Counted from the first letter of the stretch, positions 44,967-53,719 are shown. The stretch is 64,000 nt of DNA from JAFLCM01 sp964510955 (GCA_964510955.1 CAZEDW010000014.1:25633-89632), one strand, 5' to 3'. The notes: generated from the sequence alone by a model not told the origin. Made by a program: numbers and translations.

Positions 44967-44992
44967 GTGGCACGGTCTCCTCGCCGTACCAC
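44967..44992. repeat. Second palindrome of the TGCCACG family after pyrH
   Basis: Arms GTGGCACGG (44967-44975) and CCGTACCAC (44984-44992) with an 8-base loop. It contains the same CGTGGCA core in reverse orientation, 36 bases after the first palindrome. Confidence 0.55.
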
Positions 44993-45080
44993 GTCGAACC
45001 GGCCAACAAACGCGGGGCACGCGAAGACGCGTACCCCGGCACCCGAACTCTCTCTTTGCCCGCCCGGCGATCAGCCCCGT

Positions 45081-45299
45081 TCAATGCCGGTACGTGATCC
45101 GCGCCCGCGACAGGTCGTACGGCGAGATCTCGACCGTCACCTTGTCACCCGGCAGGATGCGGATGTAGTTCTGCCGCATCTTCCCCGACACATACGCCAG
45201 CACCTCCACCTGGTTGGGCAGCTTCACGCGGAACATCGCGTTGGGCAAAGCGTCCAGCACCTCGGCGTCCATCGTGAACTTGTCTTCCTGCTTGGGCAT
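45081..45299 (-). CDS. infA: Translation initiation factor IF-1
   Basis: 72 residues from the ATG at 45299, the standard size. The OB-fold core is clear: DAEVLDALPNAMFRVKLPN, VLAYVSGKMRQNYIRILPG and DKVTVEISPYDLSRARITYR. It binds the 30S A-site during initiation. Twenty open codons upstream are not part of it. Its coding sequence overlaps by 76 bases the end of a long ORF from the upstream gene. Confidence 0.95.
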   Translation of the reverse strand: MPKQEDKFTMDAEVLDALPNAMFRVKLPNQVEVLAYVSGKMRQNYIRILPGDKVTVEISPYDLSRARITYRH

Positions 45300-46207
45300 G
45301 CGGGCTCGCGTCGGCGGTACGGGGGTCGGATCGACCGGCAACTGCCGACGCTCGCACAAACACCTGATGCGACGGCGGCCACCGGATTGGGGGAAGCATC
45401 ATACGCGCAAGCGAGCTTGGCGTGTGGAACTGCCAGCCACGAGTCGATTCGACCCCCGGACCGATGGCCGGCGCGGCAAACCCGGCATTGAGATTCAATT
45501 GCAGGGCTCACACCACGCCCCGTGGCTCGATTGGCACCGCACTCCGGGCAAGGCGAGCCCAACGGCAAGCCGGCGAGTGGGTAACCGCATGCGGGGCACA
45601 GACCACGACGAAGTCTGACAATCCGTCGTATGAGGCCGGTTGTCGAGATCACGACTCCCCATGCTGCGCCGTAGACTGCAATGTTTGCGGCAAATCCCGA
45701 CCAGAGCGGGCGATAAGCCAGAAGCCATTCCTCGTTGCCTTTGCCATGGATGACACACGCGCTCTCGAGAAAATCGGGCGAACCCCAACATCGTGTGCAT
45801 GACACGCTTCGGAATGGAATCCCGTAATGCAGTTCCCAGAAATACTGCACGTCTCCGAACATGTCCCAATCCGGGTAGTTTGGTAGCTCGCGCGAATAAT
45901 CCGCTTGGCGCAGTGCTTGCCGAGAATACCGGCGCTCCTCGGCGGTGAGCGCTTGTCGCGCCCCGCGGACGTAGGCCAGGAGTTCTGTTGAATAGGTGCC
46001 GAACCGTCGGCGCATCAGGAAGACACGTCCGATGCCGCCCTCGGCGAGGCTATCCGTTATCAATTTCCAGCGGAGAGTGGGGTAGGCGCAGGCAATACCC
46101 ACAACCACCGTCGATGCGAGTCCCAAGCACCCGCACCATGTGGTAATCCGTAGCAATCGCTTGAAGTGGTAACACCAGCGGGGCGGCTTGAACCCATCAA
46201 GCGGCAT
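45224..46207 (-). CDS. Membrane protein with CPxCGYxLxGLP zinc ribbon, 3' end overlapping infA
   Basis: 327 codons from the ATG at 46207 to the first stop at 45224. Two membrane helices (about residues 20-42 and 170-192) bracket an extracytoplasmic region with Cys and Trp. Residues 204-223 are the planctomycete zinc ribbon LCPACGYPLAGLPLGSPCPECG-type (written here in part: CPACGYPLAGLP and CPECG). Family members normally end just after the ribbon. Here about 100 more residues follow, of biased composition (Arg, Ser, Cys), the last 25 reading the start of infA in another frame. The true stop was probably lost by frameshift or mutation. Composition is less GC-rich than neighbours. Function unknown. 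Confidence 0.6.
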   Translation of the reverse strand: MPLDGFKPPRWCYHFKRLLRITTWCGCLGLASTVVVGIACAYPTLRWKLITDSLAEGGIGRVFLMRRRFGTYSTELLAYVRGARQALTAEERRYSRQALRQADYSRELPNYPDWDMFGDVQYFWELHYGIPFRSVSCTRCWGSPDFLESACVIHGKGNEEWLLAYRPLWSGFAANIAVYGAAWGVVISTTGLIRRIVRLRRGLCPACGYPLAGLPLGSPCPECGANRATGRGVSPAIESQCRVCRAGHRSGGRIDSWLAVPHAKLACAYDASPNPVAAVASGVCASVGSCRSIRPPYRRREPACPSRKTSSRWTPRCWTLCPTRCSA

Positions 46208-46502
46208 CCAGAAGCCTCGCGTCGTTCAAAACCCTTTGACGAGATCGCGGCGGGATTCCCGCCAGCATGGACATATGGACGGGGCGCCCGAGGAGTTCCG
46301 TCAACTCCATCTGCAGGCCTCCCAATCTGAACAGACCCACCGGGTTGGCCGGATCAGTCTCAACGAGTACATCGATGTCGCTGTCTGGGCCGAACCGATC
46401 GGTCAGAACCGACCCGAACAGGTACGCGCGACGAACACCCGCTCGCCCGCACGCCGCGGCGATGCGGTGGCTCTCGATCACGATGCCGCTGGGCAGCTTC
46501 AT
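46197..46502 (-). CDS. MNT-type nucleotidyltransferase
   Basis: 101 residues from the ATG at 46502. FGSVLTDRFGPDSDIDVLVE holds the GSX10DxD catalytic motif of minimal nucleotidyltransferases, and LTELLGRPVHM follows as usual. In HEPN-MNT modules such proteins AMPylate and silence a HEPN RNase toxin. No HEPN gene is adjacent: the next gene downstream is the zinc-ribbon membrane protein, overlapping by 11 bases, and upstream is a deoxyhypusine-synthase-like gene. It may therefore be an orphan antitoxin or a free-standing enzyme. Confidence 0.85.
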   Translation of the reverse strand: MKLPSGIVIESHRIAAACGRAGVRRAYLFGSVLTDRFGPDSDIDVLVETDPANPVGLFRLGGLQMELTELLGRPVHMSMLAGIPPRSRQRVLNDARLLDAA

Positions 46503-46540
46503 CGCATTGGATTCTACGCCCGGTTTTGACGGAGCGTAAC

Positions 46541-46567
46541 TAAAACCCCCGGCTCGCGCCGGGGGCT
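46541..46567 (-). terminator. Intrinsic terminator of the deoxyhypusine-synthase-like gene
   Basis: On the minus strand the stem GCCCCCGGC/GCCGGGGG-type (arms 46546-46553 and 46558-46565) is followed by TTTTAG. It closes the upstream gene before the nucleotidyltransferase gene starts. Confidence 0.7.
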
Positions 46568-46594
46568 CAGAAGAATCACGTTGTCCCGCGTCGC

Positions 46595-47725
46595 TTACCG
46601 CGTCGCCGTCTTCCGAGGGGGCGCCTTCATGAACTCCGGCATCCCATCCCCCTTCTCGAACATGTCGGCGAACTTGAAGCCCTTGCGCTTCTTCCAGTTG
46701 GCGCGGTGGAAGGCGTCGCTGGCCATCAGCGGGAACAGGGCCGTCAGCTCGCCGAACACCATCTGCTCGTGCACCACGTCCACCTTGCCCCAGCTGCACG
46801 CCTCGCGGAGGGTCGAACCCGACAAAGCCCCGTCGCGCGAATCGGCCACGGTCATCTGGATGGCGTACTTGTGCATGCCGATGTCGCCGCGGGCCTTGCC
46901 GCCCTTGCGCTCGTTGAGCAGCTCGGCGGCCACCACGATGTCCTGGGCGAAGTTCTTGGGCACGCCGCCGCCGAGCATGAGCAGGCCGGTGTCCTTGCAC
47001 GCCAGCTTGATGTCGGTGAGCTCGCGGAAGTCCTTGCCGCTGTCGATGGCGACCAGCCCGCGGCCTTCCTCGATGGCCTCGGTCTGCTGCAGCACGATGC
47101 CGAAGCCGGCGGAGCAGTCGCTGAACGCGGGGCAGAAGATCGGCACGCGCTTCTGGAAGCACGTCTTGACGATGCTCTCGTTCTTCGGGTGGTGCTTGGC
47201 GAGGTACGCCCCCATCGCCTCGATGAACTCGCGACTGCTGTACGCGCCGGGCTCAAAGGCGTTGAAGATGCGGTGCGTGGCGGCGTCGCAGGCCCGCAGG
47301 TCGTCCTCGTCAATGTAGGTGTCGTAGATGCGGTCGATCATCATGTTCCGCAGCGTCATGTCGTCGACGGGCGGGGCCTCGGGGCTGCCGGGGGCGATGT
47401 AGTGCTTGAAGCCCAGGCCCTCGAAGAAGTCCTGGTCGACGATGTTCGCGCCGGTGGACACGATCGCGTCCACCATGTTGTTCTCGATGAGCGTGATCAG
47501 CGCCTTCTTCAGGCCCGCGCTGATGAGGCTGCCCGCGAGGGTCAGGATCACCGCGCAGTCCTTGTCCTTGAGCATCATCGAGTAGATGTCCGCCGCGTTG
47601 GCCAGCGTGCGGCTGGAGTACGCCATCTGCCGGTAGCTGTCGATGACGGGTCGGGCATCGAACTTGGTGATGTCGATGTGCTTGACGGGGTTGGCGAGCA
47701 GCTCTTTTTTGGTCCAGTTGGGCAT
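46595..47725 (-). CDS. Deoxyhypusine synthase family protein
   Basis: 376 residues from the ATG at 47725. The family pattern is clear: CAVILTLAGSLISAGLKKAL, MVDAIVSTGANIVDQDFFEG, VPIFCPAFSDCSAGFGIVL, TGLLMLGGGVPKNFAQDIVV, and DSRDGALSGSTLREACSWGK with the Lys (about residue 313) that carries the butylimine intermediate in the eukaryotic enzyme. In archaea and eukaryotes this enzyme uses spermidine to modify eIF5A, which bacteria lack, so a polyamine such as homospermidine is the more likely product. A stem-loop terminator follows. Confidence 0.88.
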   Translation of the reverse strand: MPNWTKKELLANPVKHIDITKFDARPVIDSYRQMAYSSRTLANAADIYSMMLKDKDCAVILTLAGSLISAGLKKALITLIENNMVDAIVSTGANIVDQDFFEGLGFKHYIAPGSPEAPPVDDMTLRNMMIDRIYDTYIDEDDLRACDAATHRIFNAFEPGAYSSREFIEAMGAYLAKHHPKNESIVKTCFQKRVPIFCPAFSDCSAGFGIVLQQTEAIEEGRGLVAIDSGKDFRELTDIKLACKDTGLLMLGGGVPKNFAQDIVVAAELLNERKGGKARGDIGMHKYAIQMTVADSRDGALSGSTLREACSWGKVDVVHEQMVFGELTALFPLMASDAFHRANWKKRKGFKFADMFEKGDGMPEFMKAPPRKTATR

Positions 47726-47883
47726 GGGGACAATCCGCCTGCGGCGGCTCCGGGTATGGCCAAGCCCCCCTGGCCGGGTCGAGATTGCACGGGTCGCCGG
47801 GGGTGGCGGCGACAGGATGATTCTACACGCCTGCTTCCTGATTTGCACGAAAAATCACGGCAAAGCGAACGCGTTCCCCGGCG

Positions 47884-49317
47884 TTAGAGCCGCATCTTGG
47901 CCCAGTCCTTTCGGAGCCGTGACATCTCGGATTCGGCGGTGACTTTGATGATCTTGAGGGATTCAACGCTGTTGACGCGGCTGAAGCCGAGCGACTTGGC
48001 CTCGGCCTCCATCGACTCGTACTTGTCCACCAAGTCGATCACGCGGCGCCATGCGTCGAGTGCATCGTCGGTGTGATGCTTCCACGACACGGCGGACTCG
48101 GGCGTGAACATGTTGGAGTACTTGTAAACCCCATAGCTGAACTGCGAAGGGTCTTTGGCGCGGGCCGCTTCCACCACTGCTTGCAGCGTGGCCTCCGCCT
48201 TCTTGAGCTCGAGTTGCAGCTCGTCCTTGCGGTCAAGCTCACGCTTTGCCGCGTCCTTCTTCTCCTGGATTCCCTTAACGGTCTTGCGCATTGCGGCTTC
48301 GCCGTAGCCGCCGGCGGACTTCCACCTTGAGATGCCCAGCGTGGCGCCGATGGCGTCGGGGCCGGCGTCCAGTTCGGCGGCGAGGCCGAGCCTCACGGCG
48401 TCGCGGGCGTTGAGCGAGAGCGCGGCGTCAGGGCCGTCATCGGTGGCGGCGTCCTTGACGCCGGCGGGGGCCTTGGAGGCCGCGTGGACCGCGCCCCTCT
48501 CGTCGGTCCAGGAGACCAGCGTGCGGGCGGGATCAATGAGCGCGGCGAAGAGGTCGGCGTTGTGGGCGTGGGCCGCGGCGACGTCGGCCAGCGCGGCGGC
48601 GCGGGCTTTGCGATCGGCGGCGCCCGCCGTGTCGGTTGACGACGCGGTGTCGGCGAACACATCTTCTGGGACGTCCTGCGGTTTGACGTACACCGTGTCG
48701 CAGGCCGCGACGAGCCACAGCGCGGGGCCGAGCGCCTTGTGGACCAGCGCGTGGCACTTGATGTCGGCGCGGTTGGCCGCGATCGCCTTGACCACGGCCG
48801 GACCCGCAGCGTCGTCACCCGACGCGCTGTCGATCTCAAAAACGACGTGCGGCACCCGCATCTTGGCGGCGGTCTTGAGCGCGGACTCGATGCCGTCCAC
48901 CGGCGCATCGGTTCCGAGCCGCCCCTTCACGGGGACGACCAGGAAGCGCACCGTTGCCGTTGACGATGGCTCGGCAGCTTTGGCGGGAGTCGGGGATGCC
49001 GGGGGCGCCGGGGGCGCCGGCTTGGCTTGCTTTTCCTTCGAGGGGGCCGTTGGGGCGGGGGCGGCCCCTTCCTTGGGCGCGGTGGCCGCCGTCAGGTTGC
49101 TTTTCTGGGTTGACTTGATCTCGGCCCGCTTGAACTTCAGCGTCGCCGGGATGCCGTTGACGGAGGTCGAGAACTCGACGGTGTCGCCGGAGTCCGAGAC
49201 GATGGTGCCGTTGAAGGTCTGCCCGTTGTTGAGGACGATGGTGTCGGCGCGACAGGCCACCGGCGCGCCCAGCGAGGCGAGTACGCAAAGAGTTACGCAG
49301 GCGATGCGCGTGAGCAT
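47884..49317 (-). CDS. Secreted ClpP/crotonase-fold protein, catalytic serine lost
   Basis: 477 residues from the ATG at 49317; 38 open codons upstream are not supported. A signal peptide leads into a small beta domain (ADTIVLNNGQTFNGTIVSDS), then an Ala/Pro/Lys linker. Next comes a ClpP-like domain (FLVVPVKGRLGTDAPVDGIE, VPHVVFEIDSASGDDAAGPA, LWLVAACDTVYVKP), as in NfeD-type membrane serine proteases. Where NfeD has the nucleophile in an alSAa motif, this reads ALGPALW, so proteolysis is unlikely. The C-terminal 150 residues are helical and charged (coiled coil). Probably a periplasmic or cell-surface scaffold. Confidence 0.7.
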   Translation of the reverse strand: MLTRIACVTLCVLASLGAPVACRADTIVLNNGQTFNGTIVSDSGDTVEFSTSVNGIPATLKFKRAEIKSTQKSNLTAATAPKEGAAPAPTAPSKEKQAKPAPPAPPASPTPAKAAEPSSTATVRFLVVPVKGRLGTDAPVDGIESALKTAAKMRVPHVVFEIDSASGDDAAGPAVVKAIAANRADIKCHALVHKALGPALWLVAACDTVYVKPQDVPEDVFADTASSTDTAGAADRKARAAALADVAAAHAHNADLFAALIDPARTLVSWTDERGAVHAASKAPAGVKDAATDDGPDAALSLNARDAVRLGLAAELDAGPDAIGATLGISRWKSAGGYGEAAMRKTVKGIQEKKDAAKRELDRKDELQLELKKAEATLQAVVEAARAKDPSQFSYGVYKYSNMFTPESAVSWKHHTDDALDAWRRVIDLVDKYESMEAEAKSLGFSRVNSVESLKIIKVTAESEMSRLRKDWAKMRL

Positions 49318-49485
49318 GATCGGACTCTCCGATGGCCCACGAATGTAACACAAACGGACACGGAATCCAAGAGCGTCACCGGAGTTGTCGATGACCGGAG
49401 GGCGGGGGCCGCGATCGGCGCCAATGCACACAGATCACGGCTTTTTGTCCGCGCGGATCACTGCTTGCCCGTTGCTGACATCTCC

Positions 49486-49944
49486 TCAATGCCGGAACAG
49501 CTTTACCTGCTTCAGCACCGGCCCCGGCACGTGCCCGAACATCACGTTGCCGGTGATCTTGTCGGCTTCTTTGGTGAAGGACTCCGTCGCCGAATCGAGC
49601 TGCGGCCCGAACGCCTTGAGGAGGTTGCTCCGCTCCTCGCCGCGGGTGCCCGCGAGGGTTGAGTAGGCCGAGTTGATGTCCTTGACAGTGGGCTCGAGCG
49701 TGTTGGCGGCCCTCACCGCGCTGGGGATGTCGTTGACTTTCTCCAGAGACTGGATCAGGGCGTTGATGTTTTTGATGTACGAGTTGGCCGCGTCCTTGAC
49801 CAGCGGCGACAACCGCTCCATCGCGGTGGGCGAACCGGTGATGGACCCCATGCCGCCCTTGCAGCCGGTGACGGGCGCCGTCGCCGCGACGCCCAGCAGC
49901 GCGAGAATCGAGACAGTTGTGACACGGGCGGCGATTCGGGGCAT
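49486..49944 (-). CDS. Small helical lipoprotein
   Basis: 152 residues from the ATG at 49944. Lipoprotein signal: basic start, hydrophobic core, lipobox APVTGC with Cys at 28. The rest is helical (VKDAANSYIKNINALIQSLE, DINSAYSTLAGTRGEE, LLKAFGPQLDSATESFTKEA), fitting a short helical bundle on the outer membrane or inner leaflet. No family is recognised. It lies 169 bp downstream of the ClpP-fold gene on the same strand. Confidence 0.7.
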   Translation of the reverse strand: MPRIAARVTTVSILALLGVAATAPVTGCKGGMGSITGSPTAMERLSPLVKDAANSYIKNINALIQSLEKVNDIPSAVRAANTLEPTVKDINSAYSTLAGTRGEERSNLLKAFGPQLDSATESFTKEADKITGNVMFGHVPGPVLKQVKLFRH

Positions 49945-50136
49945 GGCTCGGCTCCTTGAGTGGGGACTGCAACAGGCGGCCTAAACATAGCACGGCGCCG
50001 GGCTGGAGCGGAGTGTTTGAGCGCAGGCTCATGGTGTACCACCGCGGCGAGACGCATCGTGCTGCCGCCTGCGCCTTCCAGAGCCTGCCCCGGCGCCCGA
50101 GTTCAGGGGCAGGCCGGCCGGAGCGGACTGTCGTTG

Positions 50137-51384
50137 TCACGTTGGAGCATCCCGCTGCCGCTCCCGCACCGTGTCATGAAACTTCAGGTCCGGGATGCTC
50201 CTGAACGCGATCCCGCCGTAGGCCGACCGCCGGGCGTTGTGCATCGATCCGAGGTAGACGGTGTTCGAGCCGTACCGGTCGTTGATCCTGTCCATCGCCT
50301 TCGACATCGCCACGCGCTGTTGCTCGTGAGAGAACAGCGGCAGGGTGGTGCTGGCGTTGTTGGTCAGGTCGTGAAGGGTGACATCGACGAGCACCGGCAC
50401 AGTTTTCGGGCGCCCCGCCCAGAGCCGGCGAAGCGCCTCGAGCATCGCCACCGTGTCCTGCGACCCGCCGGGAAAGGTCGCCGTGGCGTGCCACGCGCCC
50501 TCGCGGGCGCGGACGCCCAGCGTCATGTGTCGTGCCCAGTAGCCCATGAACCGCGCCCGCGCCGCCGCCTTGTGCATCAGGCGGGCCGCCACCTCCCAGG
50601 CGTGCTCCTCGGTGCGTTTGTCGGGGGCGATGACGTGCTGGTGCCCGATGCTGCGCTTCCGCGTGGGGTTTTCGTACAGGTCATCGCCTCGGAGCAGGTA
50701 CCACCATCGCTTCCCCACCACACTGCCCCACATGGCGCCGATCTCCGCCTCCGTCAGCGAGACCAGCTCCTGCATCGTGTTGATGCCGCGCCGGTGCAGG
50801 CGTTCCTGCATCTTCGGGCCGATGCCCGGCAGGTCGCGCAGCGACAGGTGCAGCAGCCGACCGGGCAGCTCCTCGCGCCGGATGATCACCAGCCCGTCGG
50901 GCTTCTGCACGTCGCTGGCCACCTTGCCGAGGAACACGTTGGGCGCCACGCCGATCGAGCACCGCATCCATTCGCCCGCCTGCTCCCGGATCGCCGCCTT
51001 GATCCGCCCCGCCAGCGCCGCCACCGCTTCCGGCGTGCGCTCGTCCGGCGCCAGCCGACACGACACCTCGTCGATCGAGTGCACCGACCGCACGGGCAGG
51101 CACGTCTCGACCGCCTTCAACACCTGGTGGTGCATCTCCACGTAGCGGCGCGGCCTCGAGTGCGCCACCACGAGTTCCGGACAGATCGCCCGTGCCTCGC
51201 CCACCCGCATCCCCGTCTTCACGCCCAGCCGCTTGGCCTCGTAGCTCACCGCGATACAGCACCCCGAGGGCGCATCGATCGGCCCCACGGCGACAGGGCG
51301 CCCGCGCAGGCGCGGATCATCCTGCTGCTCCACCGAAGCGAAGTAGGCATTGAGGTCGAGAAAGAGGTATCGCAGCGACATCAT
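50137..51384 (-). CDS. Y-family DNA polymerase (DinB/UmuC family)
   Basis: 415 residues from an ATG at 51384 (a second ATG follows). It is a translesion DNA polymerase. YLFLDLNAYFASVEQQDDPR carries the first catalytic Asp and the steric gate region, AVSYEAKRLGVKTGMR follows, and HSIDEVSCRL supplies the catalytic Asp-Glu pair. SIGVAPNVFLGKVASDVQKP and LPGIGPKMQERLHRRGI (helix-hairpin-helix) complete the core, and a little-finger region follows. It is longer and more diverged than E. coli DinB, with a C-terminal segment rich in Arg. No C-terminal beta-clamp motif was recognised by eye. Confidence 0.88.
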   Translation of the reverse strand: MMSLRYLFLDLNAYFASVEQQDDPRLRGRPVAVGPIDAPSGCCIAVSYEAKRLGVKTGMRVGEARAICPELVVAHSRPRRYVEMHHQVLKAVETCLPVRSVHSIDEVSCRLAPDERTPEAVAALAGRIKAAIREQAGEWMRCSIGVAPNVFLGKVASDVQKPDGLVIIRREELPGRLLHLSLRDLPGIGPKMQERLHRRGINTMQELVSLTEAEIGAMWGSVVGKRWWYLLRGDDLYENPTRKRSIGHQHVIAPDKRTEEHAWEVAARLMHKAAARARFMGYWARHMTLGVRAREGAWHATATFPGGSQDTVAMLEALRRLWAGRPKTVPVLVDVTLHDLTNNASTTLPLFSHEQQRVAMSKAMDRINDRYGSNTVYLGSMHNARRSAYGGIAFRSIPDLKFHDTVRERQRDAPT

Positions 51385-51411
51385 CCATTACCCGCAAGTA
51401 ACCCAATCAGA

Positions 51412-51439
51412 ATCCTAACACAAGGCCCAACAAAGTCAA
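51412..51439 (-). promoter_or_regulatory. Promoter of the Y-family polymerase gene
   Basis: On the minus strand TTGACT (51439-51434) and TAGGAT (51417-51412) are 16 bases apart, 28 bases before the start codon, giving a leader of about 20 bases. No LexA-type box was recognised around it. Confidence 0.5.
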
Positions 51440-51569
51440 GCCCGGTTTCCAACCAATCCAATCCTGATTCGATCTCCGGCCTGCAACCAGCCGGCCCCGC
51501 CCTCGAATGCACTGACACACGCGCCCACCCATTCACCCTCCGGGGGCGGGGGAAGGGGGCACCATCCGA

Positions 51570-52340
51570 ATGGTCACCTTCGTCAGCTTCATCATCCCCG
51601 CCCACAACGAGGCCGAGCACATCGAGGCGACGGTGTCTGCGATCGTCGAGGCCGCGCGCTCGCTGCCGCCGGGGGTCGGGCACGAGGTCGTCGTGGCCTG
51701 CGACGCATGCACCGACCAGACACCCCGGATCGCCGAGCGGCTCGGGGCCCGCGCCGTCGAGTTTGAAAAGCGCCAGATCTCCGCCTCGCGCAACCAGGGC
51801 GCGCTCAGCGCGGCCGCCGCCGCCCCGGTGCCCCCGAGCAACCACATGTACCTCTTCGTCGACGCCGACACCCGCGTCAGCCCCGCCTCGGTCCGCGAGG
51901 CGGTTGAGGCCGTCAGCGCCGGCTGCGTGGGAGGCGGGGCCTCGGTCGATTTCGACGGCGACGTGCCCCGCTGGGTGCCCGTCGTGCTGCCGATCGTCAC
52001 CGCGATGTTCCGCTTCTTCCGTCTCACCGGCGGCGCCTTCCTGTTCGCCCGGCGCGACCACTTCGAAGCGGTGGGGGGATGGGACGAGTCGGTCTTCGCC
52101 AGCGAGGAAATCATCCTGGCCAAGGCCCTGAAGCGTCGCGGCGAGTTCCGGATCGTGCGCACCCCGGTGCTCACCTCCGGGCGCAAGCTCCGCACCTTCA
52201 CCGGACGCGAAATGCTCGCGCTGCTCGGCAAGCACGTCATCACCGGCGGGCGCATGCTCCGGCGCCGAGAAGGGCTGGAGATGTGGTACGGGCCGCGCCG
52301 GCAGGATCCACACAAGCTCAACGCCCAGGCTCCGCGCTGA
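51570..52340 (+). CDS. Family 2 glycosyltransferase
   Basis: 256 residues from the ATG at 51570. GT-A fold with VSFIIPAHNEAEHIEATVSA (nucleotide-sugar site), VVACDACTDQTP, ISASRNQGAL and the metal-binding MYLFVDADTRVSP, later GGAFLFARRDHFEAVGGWDE with the acceptor-site segment, and SEEIILAKALKRRG. One hydrophobic stretch (WVPVVLPIVTAMFRFFR) may sit at the membrane. It could elongate a surface glycan. No other glycan genes are adjacent; the next gene is aroC, 54 bp away on the same strand. Confidence 0.82.
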   Translation: MVTFVSFIIPAHNEAEHIEATVSAIVEAARSLPPGVGHEVVVACDACTDQTPRIAERLGARAVEFEKRQISASRNQGALSAAAAAPVPPSNHMYLFVDADTRVSPASVREAVEAVSAGCVGGGASVDFDGDVPRWVPVVLPIVTAMFRFFRLTGGAFLFARRDHFEAVGGWDESVFASEEIILAKALKRRGEFRIVRTPVLTSGRKLRTFTGREMLALLGKHVITGGRMLRRREGLEMWYGPRRQDPHKLNAQAPR

Positions 52341-52394
52341 TGGGGGCGAGCCGGCGGGTCCAAGACCGCCGGGCCGACCTGCTAACCTCCCACC

Positions 52395-53588
52395 ATGCCC
52401 CGCCTCGACTACCACTCCGCCGGCGAGTCCCACGGCCCGGCCCTCATCACCTTGGTGCAGGGCATCCCCGCCGGGGTGCGTGTCGATCTGGATTTCATCA
52501 ACGCCGAGCTGGCCCGGCGCCAGGGCGGCTATGGGCGAGGCGGGCGACAGAAGATCGAGACCGATGCGGTCGAGGTGCTGACCGGCGTGCGCCTGGGCAA
52601 GGCCACCGGCGCGCCCATCACGTTCCGCATCGCCAACAAGGATTCACGGCTCGACGATCTCGCCAAGACGCCCCCGGTGTACCGTCCCCGACCCGGGCAC
52701 GCCGATCTGGCCGGGAGCGTCAAGTGGCTCACGACCGATTGCCGCGAAACGCTGGAACGGGCCAGCGCCCGCGAGACCGCGGCGCGGGTCGCCGCCGGCG
52801 CCCTGGCCCGATGCCTGCTGCGCGAGATCGAGATCGAGGCGTTCGCCTTCACACGCTCGGTCGGCGCCGCCGTGTCCGGCGTCGGCGTCACCGAGTCAAA
52901 CTGGAAGTCCCTCCGCACGCTCCGCGACGTCAGCGACATGTACTGCCCCGATGAACCGGCGACCCAGGCCATGCGGGCGGTGGTCCATCAGGCAAAGACC
53001 GACAAGGACACGGCCGGCGGTCTGGTTGAGTGCCACGTCTTCGGATGCCCCGTGGGGCTGGGGTCGTCCATGGACTGGCGCGACAAGCTCGATGCCCGTC
53101 TGGCCTACGCCGTCATGGGAATCCAGGCCATCAAGTCGGTCGAGATCGGCATGGGCAAGGACGCCGCCGCCGTCCCGGGCTCGCGCGTCCATGACCCCAT
53201 CCGCTTCGACCCCGCGCGCCGAAACACCGCCTCGCTCGGCTTTGTCCGCGACACCAACAACGCCGGCGGCACCGAGGGCGGCATGACCAACGGCCAGCCC
53301 GTCGTTGTCCGCGCGGCCATGAAGCCCATCTCAACGCTGCTGAAGGGGCTTCCCAGCGTAGACCTCAACACCAAGACGCCCGAGACCAGCAGCTACGAGC
53401 GCTCCGACGTCTGCGCGGTCCCCGCCGCCAGCGTCGTGCTCGAAAACGTCGTTGCCTTCGAGATCGCCCGAGTCGCCCTGGACAAGTTCGGCGGCGACAG
53501 CCTGATCGAGTTCCGCGCGAACTACGAGCAGTTCATGGCCAACGCCCGGGCGCTCCCCCTGGAGCCCCCGATCGCGACGATCGCCTGA
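52395..53588 (+). CDS. aroC: Chorismate synthase
   Basis: 397 residues from the ATG at 52395. It makes chorismate from EPSP with reduced FMN, the last step of the shikimate pathway. Family signatures: GESHGPALITLVQGIPAGV at the N-terminus, RPRPGHADLAGSVKWLT, ERASARETAARVAAGA, GLGSSMDWRDKLDARLAYAV and TNNAGGTEGGMTNGQPVVV, and RSDVCAVPAASVVLENVVAF near the end. Length is as expected. No other aromatic amino acid gene is nearby. Confidence 0.95.
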   Translation: MPRLDYHSAGESHGPALITLVQGIPAGVRVDLDFINAELARRQGGYGRGGRQKIETDAVEVLTGVRLGKATGAPITFRIANKDSRLDDLAKTPPVYRPRPGHADLAGSVKWLTTDCRETLERASARETAARVAAGALARCLLREIEIEAFAFTRSVGAAVSGVGVTESNWKSLRTLRDVSDMYCPDEPATQAMRAVVHQAKTDKDTAGGLVECHVFGCPVGLGSSMDWRDKLDARLAYAVMGIQAIKSVEIGMGKDAAAVPGSRVHDPIRFDPARRNTASLGFVRDTNNAGGTEGGMTNGQPVVVRAAMKPISTLLKGLPSVDLNTKTPETSSYERSDVCAVPAASVVLENVVAFEIARVALDKFGGDSLIEFRANYEQFMANARALPLEPPIATIA

Positions 53589-53691
53589 CGCCGACGTGGC
53601 GGATTTCAGCCCCATGGCTGCCAGTCGCCACCAATGCGTCGTTTTTTTCGGGCCCTAAGCCGCAAATCCACCCGAAATTGATCGGTCCCTC

Positions 53692-53719
53692 TTTTGCTTT
53701 TCGGAATCGACTCTATATT
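53692..53719 (+). promoter_or_regulatory. Promoter-like hexamers for the dockerin gene at 53791
   Basis: TTTTGC (53692-53697) and TATATT (53714-53719) are 16 bases apart. GAAGAGGAAGG at 53773-53783 is a strong ribosome binding site before the ATG at 53791. Confidence 0.45.

Noticed and set aside
49960..52131. 723-codon open frame over the polymerase and glycosyltransferase genes
   Set aside because: Antisense to the Y-family polymerase, Arg/His-rich, without protein-like pattern.
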